Below are positions 17,153 through 25,511 of a stretch of DNA of 34,017 bases, piece by piece. Both the position numbers and the translations under genes were made by a program. Source of the stretch: Parcubacteria group bacterium GW2011_GWF1_45_5. Lineage in GTDB: Bacteria; Patescibacteriota; Minisyncoccia; UBA6257; Brennerbacteraceae. The notes beneath the pieces are model-generated. The model made no database searches. It was not told where the DNA came from and worked only from the letters and a program-made list of their open reading frames with translations. How positions within the stretch are numbered: position 1 is the first letter of the stretch; each line of letters starts with the position of its first letter. The stretch covers positions 1 through 34,017 of the forward strand of contig LCLB01000003.1 of the NCBI GenBank assembly GCA_001001795.1, given 5' to 3'.

Positions 17153-17204
17153 CGCTTGGCAGGCGGGGCAGCGTTTTCCGCCAAAGGCGGATAAATTCCA
17201 AGCG
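17153..17204. repeat. Structured palindromic element
   Basis: Outer stem CGCTTGG (17153-17159)/CCAAGCG (17198-17204); internal hairpin TCCGCC-AAA-GGCGGA (17177-17191). Confidence 0.65.
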
Positions 17205-17210
17205 AAGGTT

Positions 17211-17235
17211 GGGGGGTCGACTCCTCTCTCTGGCT
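17211..17235 (+). pseudogene. Apparent 3' remnant of the decayed tRNA starting at 16978
   Basis: GGGGG-GTCGACT-CCTCT T-arm (wobble pairs, degenerate loop) then CTCTGGC (17228-17234), exact complement of GCCAGAG at 16978-16984. Confidence 0.5.
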
Positions 17236-17245
17236 CCCCTTAATA

Positions 17246-17274
17246 TTGTTTAGCTGAAGTTTTCTTGCTATTCT
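17246..17274 (+). promoter_or_regulatory. Promoter for tRNA-Tyr
   Basis: TTGTTT (17246-17251), 17-nt spacer, TATTCT (17269-17274); tRNA begins at 17284. Confidence 0.5.
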
Positions 17275-17283
17275 GATTGTATT

Positions 17284-17370
17284 GCCGAGGTGGCGGAGTG
17301 GTCAATCGCACCTGTCTGTAAAACAGGGGCCCATGCGGCTGCGAAGGTTCGAACCCTTCCCTCGGCACCA
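17284..17370 (+). tRNA. tRNA-Tyr (anticodon GTA), class II variable arm, encoded CCA
   Basis: GCCGAGG/CCTCGGC acceptor, CCTGT-CTGTAAA-ACAGG anticodon arm, long variable arm, GAAGG-TTCGAAC-CCTTC T-arm, ACCA end. Confidence 0.93.
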
Positions 17371-17495
17371 GTAAGGAATTTGCAAGATGTTTCGGTTCGT
17401 CTCGCTTCGCTCGGCGACCAAATTGTATTGAATTTTGGGGGTAAAAATGAATTGGCGATTCTGCATTTTGGGGGAAGAAAATTTTTTAATCATTT

Positions 17496-18125
17496 ATGAA
17501 ACTTAAATTTATTATTGATAAAAATTATGAAAAGCAATTTGTTAAAGACAAAAAGATTTGGCAATATATTGACGAGCAACACAAAACTTCTTTGAAATTT
17601 ATTGAATTGACCAAGAGTCTTTATCAAAAATCCTGGGACGAAATTAACGATGAATTTTCTGATTACATAGAAAAGACAACTGGCTATAAATGGTTTTACG
17701 ATACTTATGAATGTGTGGTGTCCGTGGTCCATAGCGGAATTTCTAACTGGGGTAGTGCGCCAAAAATTATTCGCGGTTGGAAAGAAAATCCCTATTCTAT
17801 GCGAAGAATTACCGCTCACGAATTGATACTTTCTCATTATTTTGAAATTCATAAAAGATATTATAAAGATTCGAAACTCACCGATGGACAAATTTGGGCA
17901 TTAGCAGAAATTGCAGCGTTCGCATTAACTTCTTTAACCCCAACCGTAAAAAATTTTTGGCCCTGGAATACGGAATACTACACAAACCATAACTATCCTC
18001 ATATCGTAAATCTCCAGAATGAACTAAAAACCATTTTCTTATCAACGAAAAACTTCGATGATTATATTAATAAAGGAATATCATTGGTTAAGAAATATCC
18101 CAATATGAGTCCGGACCAAAAATGA
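17496..18125 (+). CDS. Hypothetical protein (209 aa), AT-rich gene downstream of tRNA-Tyr
   Basis: MKLKFIIDKNYEKQFVKDKKIWQYIDEQHKTSLKFIEL...RITAHELILSHYFEIHKRYY...; no family recognised with confidence. Confidence 0.75.
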   Translation: MKLKFIIDKNYEKQFVKDKKIWQYIDEQHKTSLKFIELTKSLYQKSWDEINDEFSDYIEKTTGYKWFYDTYECVVSVVHSGISNWGSAPKIIRGWKENPYSMRRITAHELILSHYFEIHKRYYKDSKLTDGQIWALAEIAAFALTSLTPTVKNFWPWNTEYYTNHNYPHIVNLQNELKTIFLSTKNFDDYINKGISLVKKYPNMSPDQK

Positions 18126-18244
18126 ATTTGCCGCCAAAGAAAAACTTGAAATTGTCAGCGGTGCGGCTTCGCCGCCTTTCCGAATTTTCGCGGGGGGAAT
18201 TCCTCGCCGCCGCAGGCGGCGAAATGCGTTCGAACTATCTTTAA
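18122..18244 (+). CDS. Possible small ORF (40 aa) overlapping the previous stop codon; uncertain
   Basis: ATGA overlap; MNLPPKKNLKLSAVRLRRLSEFSRGEFLAAAGGEMRSNYL*. Contains two GC-rich hairpins, so may be noncoding. Confidence 0.25.
   Translation: MNLPPKKNLKLSAVRLRRLSEFSRGEFLAAAGGEMRSNYL
18163..18222. repeat. Two GC-rich hairpins
   Basis: GCGGC-TTC-GCCGC (18163-18175) and TCGCCGCC-GCA-GGCGGCGA (18204-18222). Confidence 0.65.
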
Positions 18245-18255
18245 AATACAGCACC

Positions 18256-18489
18256 ATGAAAAATTATGTTTTTTCCGTTCTTGGTTGGTTTGGAGCGGGA
18301 GCAATCCTCTGCGCATTCGGGCTCCTTAATTTTGGAGTTGTCGGAAGCAGGGACACGATTTACCATGTTTTTAATATGCTTGGTGCGCTGGGGGTACTTA
18401 TTGATGCTTTGCACGAAAAAGACTGGCCACCGGCATTTTTAAATATTGTCTGGTTTTTGGTGGCGTTGGTAAGCTTAGCGATAAGGTAA
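18256..18489 (+). CDS. Small membrane protein, CBU_0592-like
   Basis: 77 aa, three hydrophobic stretches; VLGWFGAGAILCAFGLLNFGVV...YHVFNMLGALGVLIDALHEKDWPPAFLNIVWFLVALVSL. Confidence 0.7.
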   Translation: MKNYVFSVLGWFGAGAILCAFGLLNFGVVGSRDTIYHVFNMLGALGVLIDALHEKDWPPAFLNIVWFLVALVSLAIR

Positions 18490-18509
18490 GCAATATAGGG
18501 TTTCTGTAG

Positions 18510-18543
18510 TATAATGAGGATTAAGATCAAAGTCCTTATTTTT
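18510..18543 (+). promoter_or_regulatory. Putative promoter -10 plus attenuator-like hairpin at the head of the polysaccharide locus
   Basis: TATAAT (18510-18515), then AGGATT (18517-18522)-8 nt-AGTCCT (18531-18536) stem followed by TATTTTT. Confidence 0.35.
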
Positions 18544-18554
18544 AAGCTATATTT

Positions 18555-19223
18555 ATGATTTCCGTAGTTATCCCGTGTCATAACGAAGAACAAGGAATCC
18601 AAAAGGTTATTCCGAAGCTTCCCCAGGGCGCCGAAATCATCGTGGTAGACAATAATTGTACCGACACTACCGCTAGCGTGGCCCAAGGGCTCGGAGCACG
18701 GGTAGTCAAAGAAAAAACCCCGGGGTACGGTATAACGATCAGAAAAGGGCTTCAAGAAGCGACAGGGGATATTATCGTGGTTCTCGACGGGGATGGGCAG
18801 TATCCGGCGGAGAGAATCCCCGAGGCAATCTCTTTTCTCGAACAAAAAGCGTTTGATTTTGTTTCCTGCAGCAGGTTTCCTCTTAAACAACCGGATGCCA
18901 TGAGTTTTACCAGGGTTTTAGGTAATAGGCTTTTGACGGTTGCGGCAAATATAATGTTCGGGTTGCGCTTACGGGATTCCCAGTCCGGTATGTGGGTATT
19001 CAAAAAAAAGGTGCTTGAGATGATTCGTTTCGAGAATAGTAGTATGCCGTTTTCCGAAGAAATAAAAATCAAAGTCGCCAAGCATCCGCAGTTGCGTCTC
19101 GGGGAGTATCATATTTCCTATGCACCGCGCGTTGGCGATTCCAGTTTATTTCCTTTGAAGCACGGCTGGCAGAATTTAACTTATTTATTAAAATTGAGGA
19201 CACAATTATGGTTCAAAAAATAA
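18555..19223 (+). CDS. Glycosyltransferase family 2
   Basis: ISVVIPCHNEEQGIQKVIPKLPQGAEIIVVDNNCTDTTASVAQ...TGDIIVVLDGDGQYPAERIPEAI. Confidence 0.93.
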   Translation: MISVVIPCHNEEQGIQKVIPKLPQGAEIIVVDNNCTDTTASVAQGLGARVVKEKTPGYGITIRKGLQEATGDIIVVLDGDGQYPAERIPEAISFLEQKAFDFVSCSRFPLKQPDAMSFTRVLGNRLLTVAANIMFGLRLRDSQSGMWVFKKKVLEMIRFENSSMPFSEEIKIKVAKHPQLRLGEYHISYAPRVGDSSLFPLKHGWQNLTYLLKLRTQLWFKK

Positions 19224-20725
19224 GCGCAAAGGGAATGCCTAGTTTTTTCGTTCGTCACCAGGCCATTATATTAGGCGTTGTGGTTATCGCGCTTTACGTT
19301 TTTCTTGGATGGCAGCATATTCATGATCCCTTTATTCATGTCAGTGAAGATACTAACGGATCGAACGGCATGGCGGCCTATAACTGGTACCGTTTTGGAA
19401 TTAAGGACCTTAAGGGTGGGCTCGTGGTGCATTGGTTGCCCGAACAGGACTTCCTGAACGGGAAGATTGTTTATTACGCCGACCATCCGTCGGGATTTTT
19501 GCTGCCGACTTATTTTGCCTACAAACTTTTCGGAATTCACGAATGGACAACCCGCGTGGGACCATTAAGTCTCGTGGTGCTTGGTTTGATTCTGTTTTAC
19601 GGGGCGCTCTTAAAAATCTTTCAGGATCCCGCGAAAGCGTTTTTAAGTATTCTTGGTTTTGTTTTGTTGCCCGGATCGGTCTACTACGGCAAACACCTGG
19701 ACATGCAGTCGCCGGCGTTAGGTTGGGCTTTAATCACATTCTCCTTATTTATTTTTTACTACTATCGGCAAAATCGTACTCATTTAGCCGCCTTTCTTAT
19801 TTCTGCAATTATCGGTTGTTTCGTAGCGTGGCATTATTACTTTATTCTGCTGGGGATCTGGCTCGTCGTACTCTTCGGTAAGTTCGGTAAAACAATAATC
19901 CATCGTAAAGCCATCCTTATCGGTCTACCGATTATCGTCACAACAGGTTTTCTTGTAAACCTCTTGCACATTTATACTTTGGGAGGATGGGAGGCTCTCC
20001 AAACGCTTCGTGGTTCGTTTTTCAATCGTTCGGGCGGAATCTTTATTTTTGCTTCTAAATGGTATAAGGATGTGTGGTCCCGTTTCGATCTTAATGTTAC
20101 CTGGTACTGGATGCTTGCGGCGTGCGCAGGCGGTATTGTGTTTATCCGGAACCAAGTACGCGCCATAGAAAAAGAACTTTTGGCGCCGATCTGGATTATG
20201 CCCGTAGGAGTTATTTTGGTATTCCAAAGTTGGTCCACTCACCCGTTTGGTCCTATTTATTTTTTGCCGATTATCGGGGTGTTCATAGGGATTTTGTGTT
20301 TTTCACTTTTGAGACGGTTCAGGGTATATGGTGCGGTATTAACCATTATTATTATTGTCGTCGGCGGGATGTTGTCTATACAAAAACTAAACTTTTTTTA
20401 TCAGGATTTTTTGATTTTGTCCCAGGTTGACATTAATCTGTTGACACAGCGGATTGCTCCGTCGATTAAAGACAAGGAGCTGTGCGTGGGACAGAACGAT
20501 TTCGGGCTGTATTACGGAGGGATTATCGGATGGTATATCCATCATCAGCCGCTTTTCTCTCCGCAATGTTTCGAAGAAAACGGAGATGCCCTTGGTTTTG
20601 GTTTGCTTTTTCGGGGTCCCCGCGAATTTTATCAGCAGGAGGCGCAGCGGTTTTTAGGAACCGGATTCAAACTCGATCCCAATGATTGCGCGGGACTGTG
20701 GTGTTTGGTAACCCGTTCTCGATAG
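19208..20725 (+). CDS. Multi-pass membrane protein, GT-C/PMT (ArnT-like) glycosyltransferase candidate
   Basis: 505 aa, many TM segments, N-terminal EDTNGSNGMAAYNWYRFG acidic loop and YADHPSGFLLPTYFAYKLFGIHEWTTRVGPL typical of GT-C enzymes. Confidence 0.75.
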   Translation: MVQKISAKGMPSFFVRHQAIILGVVVIALYVFLGWQHIHDPFIHVSEDTNGSNGMAAYNWYRFGIKDLKGGLVVHWLPEQDFLNGKIVYYADHPSGFLLPTYFAYKLFGIHEWTTRVGPLSLVVLGLILFYGALLKIFQDPAKAFLSILGFVLLPGSVYYGKHLDMQSPALGWALITFSLFIFYYYRQNRTHLAAFLISAIIGCFVAWHYYFILLGIWLVVLFGKFGKTIIHRKAILIGLPIIVTTGFLVNLLHIYTLGGWEALQTLRGSFFNRSGGIFIFASKWYKDVWSRFDLNVTWYWMLAACAGGIVFIRNQVRAIEKELLAPIWIMPVGVILVFQSWSTHPFGPIYFLPIIGVFIGILCFSLLRRFRVYGAVLTIIIIVVGGMLSIQKLNFFYQDFLILSQVDINLLTQRIAPSIKDKELCVGQNDFGLYYGGIIGWYIHHQPLFSPQCFEENGDALGFGLLFRGPREFYQQEAQRFLGTGFKLDPNDCAGLWCLVTRSR

Positions 20726-20731
20726 GATTGT

Positions 20732-21985
20732 ATGTTGAATTTTAGGTCACTTTTATTTTTCAATCTTCACCCCCGCCAGACGGTCATAAAGAATGCAGTA
20801 TGGCTTGGTCTGGCGCAAGTATTGAGCAAGTTGCTTAAACTCGTTTTGGTTATCGTTTCGGCACGGCTTCTGGGACCCCGCGGCTTCGGCACCTTTAACT
20901 ACGTGCTCTCCATTATGTCCGTATACTTTATTTTTTCTGATTGGGGTATTAACACTTTAATTGTCAGGGATTATCAACAGAAGCCCGATATAGCGCGCTA
21001 TATAAACAGCGGTGCCGTCTTAAAAACCATACTCGCTTCGATTGGATTTATCGTGGCATCTATAGGAGTATGGGTTTTCGAGAATCAAGAATTTCGCGCA
21101 ATAGGAATAGTGCTGGCATTTTATCTTTTGTTCGAAAATATTCGTGAGTTCTCCGCAACATTTTTCCGGGCGACGCAAAAAATGGAAAAAGAATTTCTCG
21201 TTATTTGCGTGGAACTTGCGAGCACCACTATTATCGGTGTCGGACTGCTTTTTATTTATCAACACGTGCTTTCTTTGGCGTATGCCTATGCCCTAGGGGC
21301 TGCCATAAGCGTCGTGGTCGGGATATTCGTAGTGAGGCGGTCATTCGCCATCAAGTGGGAATATGATCTCGAAACCGTGCGTTATTTCCTGATTCAAGGG
21401 ATGCCCTTGGTATTGTTTGGGTTGCTTGGATTCGTGTTTTTCTCAACTGATCAGATTATTCTGGGGCATTTCCGTGGCACCGAAGAGGTGGGCTATTACA
21501 GTATCGCGAGCAAAATCGTGTACTTTGCGATTTTATTACCGACCATTGTTGTCGGCGCTCTGTCGCCGTATATTTCCGGTCGCGTCGGTGACCGCGCTTT
21601 AATGAAGAGAATTTTCGATAAAATTACCGGTGGGCTGATTCTTCTTGGGGTTGCCACGGCGGGGCTAGGGACAACTCTCTCTTTTCTTATTCCGATTTTG
21701 TTCGGCGTGCAATATGCTCCTGCTATTCCGTTATTCAATATTTTGATTTGGGTTTTGGTAAGCATGTTTCCGACAGCCCTGCTTGATACCATACTGGTTT
21801 CCCACCATAAACAATGGCAGGATTTTTGGGCAACCGCGTTGTGCGCCGTCATAAATCTCTTTTTGGCCCTTGCTCTTGTCAGGACGCATGGCGCATGGGG
21901 GGTCATTGTTGCCACCATGGTGGCGCAAAGTTTTAATTTTCTTTTGACCTTTTTATTGAGCCGTAAAGTCATATACGCTTCATGA
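20732..21985 (+). CDS. Oligosaccharide flippase (Wzx/MATE-like polysaccharide export)
   Basis: NAVWLGLAQVLSKLLKLVLVIVSARLLGPRGFGTFNYVLSIMSVYFIFSDWGINTLIVRDYQQ; multi-pass. Confidence 0.93.
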   Translation: MLNFRSLLFFNLHPRQTVIKNAVWLGLAQVLSKLLKLVLVIVSARLLGPRGFGTFNYVLSIMSVYFIFSDWGINTLIVRDYQQKPDIARYINSGAVLKTILASIGFIVASIGVWVFENQEFRAIGIVLAFYLLFENIREFSATFFRATQKMEKEFLVICVELASTTIIGVGLLFIYQHVLSLAYAYALGAAISVVVGIFVVRRSFAIKWEYDLETVRYFLIQGMPLVLFGLLGFVFFSTDQIILGHFRGTEEVGYYSIASKIVYFAILLPTIVVGALSPYISGRVGDRALMKRIFDKITGGLILLGVATAGLGTTLSFLIPILFGVQYAPAIPLFNILIWVLVSMFPTALLDTILVSHHKQWQDFWATALCAVINLFLALALVRTHGAWGVIVATMVAQSFNFLLTFLLSRKVIYAS

Positions 21986-22764
21986 AAAACCAAACCCATG
22001 GGAAATATAATTCTTTGTTATTCGGCATTATCCGTATTAAAGTTCTTTCCTGGAGATCGTTGTGCGTCTTACGGGGCAATATGTGGCGGTGGCTATGCGC
22101 CTGGGCTATATTTCTTAAGTCATACGGTATCCAGAAGAGAAACAAGAACTTTACGAGATCGGTGAGTTTATGGTATCCTGTGCTCCACGAACAGTCGTAT
22201 TATGCCGATATTGATCCGGTATATTTGTACCAGAATGCGTGGTGTGCCGGGAAAGTTTTCGAAAGCAGTCCGAAACAACACATAGATGTCGCTTCAAGCC
22301 TGCAATTTGTTTCAATGATCGGTCAGTATCTACCCGTTACTTTCATAGATATCCACAATCCGGAGCTTTCCTTTTATGGGGTTTCGTATCAAAAAGGAGA
22401 TGTTTGCGAACTCCCGTTCGCCGACAGCTCGGTTGTTTCATTAAGCAGTCTGTGTGTTATTGAACATATTGGACTGGGGCGTTACGGAGATACCCTTGAT
22501 GCATTCGGATCCGAGTCCGCCGCTCATGAGCTTAGCCGGGTTATTGCTCCTGGCGGGCACCTGTACATCAGTGTTCCGGTGGACGAGGGGAACCGCATTT
22601 ATCATAATGCACATCGGGCCTTTACCAGGGAATATATTGTTAAAGAATTGTTCAGGAACCTCAAATTGGTAAGTGAACAATATATTTACGGACGAAAAAT
22701 GGAATCAAGTTATGTTTCTTCGAAAGGATTCGGGACGGGATTGTTTGAATTTACGAAACCATGA
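21982..22764 (+). CDS. DUF268-family protein (methyltransferase-like)
   Basis: YADIDPVYLYQNAWCAGKVFESSPKQHIDVASSLQFVSMI...GDVCELPFADSSVVSLSSLCVIEHIGLGRYGD. Confidence 0.8.
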   Translation: MKNQTHGKYNSLLFGIIRIKVLSWRSLCVLRGNMWRWLCAWAIFLKSYGIQKRNKNFTRSVSLWYPVLHEQSYYADIDPVYLYQNAWCAGKVFESSPKQHIDVASSLQFVSMIGQYLPVTFIDIHNPELSFYGVSYQKGDVCELPFADSSVVSLSSLCVIEHIGLGRYGDTLDAFGSESAAHELSRVIAPGGHLYISVPVDEGNRIYHNAHRAFTREYIVKELFRNLKLVSEQYIYGRKMESSYVSSKGFGTGLFEFTKP

Positions 22765-23768
22765 GATCTCGCAAACGGATTATTATTCTTGAGCACGGGG
22801 GAGGAGAGCTTTCCAATCAGCTTTGGAATTTTATAAGCATATATGCGCATTGTTGCCAGCAGGGTTATAACCTTGAGAATTATTCGTTTTCTGAATATGC
22901 GCCATGGTTCAAGATTCCCCTTAAGAAGCCATTATTGTTTATATTTTTCTTTTTTCCCTTTTGGGTTCTTGAAAAATTAGGAGGATATGAGACGGTTGCC
23001 GCAAGCTTTCTCTTTCGAGCACTCAAGAAATACATCCGGTTTGTTTATGGGTGGTACGCGGCCGCCATAAAGGTTCTTTATACCGACCGTATCGTATCGT
23101 CCGATTCGGGGGTGATCCGTTTGGATAACACGGCTTTACAGAATCCTTTTGAAAAAATTTTAGCCCATCACGCATCGGCGTACGGTACCGGATGGTTGTT
23201 CCGCAATTACACAGGGATGAAAACCTATCGTAAAGAGATACAGGAATATTTCGAACCGCAGGAAAAGCATAAGAGGAAAGCGTCGGCGCTGGTGAATGGT
23301 TGTCGCGAGAAGTACCGTTACATTATCGGAGTCCACATACGGCAGAGAAATCAATGGGACACCCGGGTTTCTTTCGAAGAGGATTGCGAAGCTTGGAAAA
23401 CCTATGCCGCAAAACCGTTTTTTTATCCTTTACATTTCTCGTTTGTTCGGGTATTTTTGAAATCCTATTGCGACTTTTTTCATAAGAACCCGAATGAAAC
23501 TTGTTTTGTCATCTGCTCCAATAAGTCCGTTCCAGAAGAAGACTTTCCGGGCATGCATTGCGTTTTGAGCAAGGGAAACTGCATCGAAGACATGCTGACC
23601 CTTGCCTCATGTGATTGCGTTATCGGGAGTGATTCCACATTAAGTGCGCTTTCGTCGTGGTGGGGAGACATTCCCTTGATAGCTATGCAAGAAAACCCCG
23701 ATTGGGGCTATTATACGGACAAAAAAGGATATTTCGAAAATAAGTATGTGACGGCAGTACATTATTAA
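22761..23768 (+). CDS. Fucosyltransferase-like (GT11-type fold) protein
   Basis: LEHGGGELSNQLWNFISIYAHC, YIIGVHIRQRNQWD, CVIGSDSTLSALSSWWGDIPLIAM. Confidence 0.65.
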   Translation: MRSRKRIIILEHGGGELSNQLWNFISIYAHCCQQGYNLENYSFSEYAPWFKIPLKKPLLFIFFFFPFWVLEKLGGYETVAASFLFRALKKYIRFVYGWYAAAIKVLYTDRIVSSDSGVIRLDNTALQNPFEKILAHHASAYGTGWLFRNYTGMKTYRKEIQEYFEPQEKHKRKASALVNGCREKYRYIIGVHIRQRNQWDTRVSFEEDCEAWKTYAAKPFFYPLHFSFVRVFLKSYCDFFHKNPNETCFVICSNKSVPEEDFPGMHCVLSKGNCIEDMLTLASCDCVIGSDSTLSALSSWWGDIPLIAMQENPDWGYYTDKKGYFENKYVTAVHY

Positions 23769-23775
23769 AATCACT

Positions 23776-25511
23776 ATGTGCGGAATTTTGGGCGTAGCAC
23801 AATTTGAAAAACATGGCGTGACCCGGGAAGTGTTCGAAAGAGCGTTGGATACGCTGTCTCATCGAGGTCCGGACAGTTTCGGTATATTTTCCGATCAAGA
23901 AGTGTATTTGGGAAACAGGAGGCTGTCCATTATTGATTTGAGTCCCGGAGGCGGTCAGCCCATGAGCCTGAGGTGTAAAAAAACCCGGAAAAAATTTCAA
24001 CTAGTGTTCAACGGCGAGCTGTACAATTTTAAGGAGTTGCGGGTAATCCTGGAACAATCGGGACATGTCTTTCGGACCGGTTCCGATACCGAAGTTGTTC
24101 TGCATGCATTTGAACAGTGGGGAACAGATTCTTTTGAAAAATTAAGGGGGATGTTTGCTTTGGCCCTGTGGGATGAAGAAAAAAAGAAATTATTTCTTGC
24201 CCGGGATCGTTTTGGGATAAAACCGTTATATTTTTCGCAGAATCACGATTACTTTGCCTTTGCCTCGGAAATCAGAGCTTTGAAATCACTTATCGGGAAT
24301 CATGTTTCGATCCGTCAAGAGGCAATTTACGAGTTTTTAAGACAAGGTTATATATCCCAGCCCGGAACGTTTTATCGTGGTATCCGAGCCTTGGAGGCCG
24401 GGTCATTTCTTGTCGTTTCTTCTGACGGCATTGAGGCGGGGAAATTTTTCGATCTTATTTCGTATTATGATCAGGAAAAATATCCGCATTCTTTTGGAGA
24501 AGCGGTCGGCGAAGCGCGGAGCGTTCTTCAAGACAGTGTGCGTCATCATATGCTTTCCGATGTTCCTGCCGGTCTGAATCTCCGAACATACACGCGCTTG
24601 CAAGTTCTTTCAAAACAGATCACTACGACGTTCCGATCAGTGGTCTGGATTTTCTTGTTTTTCTTGAGAGGATTTTCGAATACATGGATCAACCAACCAG
24701 CGACGGGGTCAATACGTTTTTTGTATCTTTGGCGGCGAAACAAGCCGGATTGAAGGTGGTGCTTTCCGGGCTTGGAGGAGACGAAATTTTCGGAGGATAC
24801 CCGTCTTTTATTGATATTCCCCGTTTACGGAAAATAAATTTTGGTTTGCGTTCTTTCCGCAACTTGGGCGGGTTCGACGTTATGGCAAGATATCGCCCAT
24901 TCTGGGGGAAGGCTTCGAAATTGGAAGAGTTTTCGGGTGAACGTTGCGTTTCTGATATGTGGCGGGCTTATCGTTCCCTCTTTACCGGAAGGCAGATAAG
25001 AATGATTATGCCGGATACGCCGGGCGATATGGACGATGGCTCCGGGAAAGAAACTTTTTGCGAGAAAAAGCATTCCGTACAAAGCACGATTTCATACTAC
25101 GAGATGACCAGGTACATGAAAAATCAGCTTCTGCGCGACAGCGATGTATTTTCTATGGCGCATAGCGTTGAGCTCCGGGTTCCTTTTGTGGACGATTTTG
25201 TCATGAAGTTCGGTACTGCCCTGCCGGATTCCTATAAGATTTCCGGAGGCAAGACAAAACTAATTTTGAAGGAAGTGTTGCGTTCTTCCGTCCCGCGATC
25301 CATCCTGGAAGCTCCCAAGAAAGGATTTGTTTTACCGATTTCCCTGTGGATGAAAAATGAAGCCCAAGGGATTATCTGGGATGAGCTTGGATCTTCGGAG
25401 TTCTTCGATAAAAAAACCATACGGGATGTTTTGGGATTGTTCAAGAACAACCGAATTCATTGGTCGCGGGTTTGGTCATTATTTGTTTTACAGAGATTCT
25501 TACGGAAATGA
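23776..25511 (+). pseudogene. Asparagine synthase (glutamine-hydrolysing)-like gene, internally deleted and frameshifted
   Basis: N-terminal GATase domain (MCGILGVAQFEKHG...HRGPDSFGIF...FNGELYNF...DTEVVLHAFEQWG) in the frame of 23776; homology continues in the frame of 24684 from about 24579 (IHALASSFKTDHYDV...EYMDQPTSDGVNTFFVSLAAKQAGLKVVLSGLGGDEIFGGYPSF). The expected SGGxDS segment is absent. Confidence 0.88.

Noticed and set aside
17390-17425. ttcggttcgtctcgcttcgctcggcgacc after tRNA-Tyr as a terminator
   Set aside because: Self-complementarity is imperfect and no T-run follows; insufficient support.
24540-24690. Programmed ribosomal frameshifting in the asnB-like gene
   Set aside because: A frameshift alone cannot explain the missing SGGxDS segment; no slippery heptamer seen at the junction.
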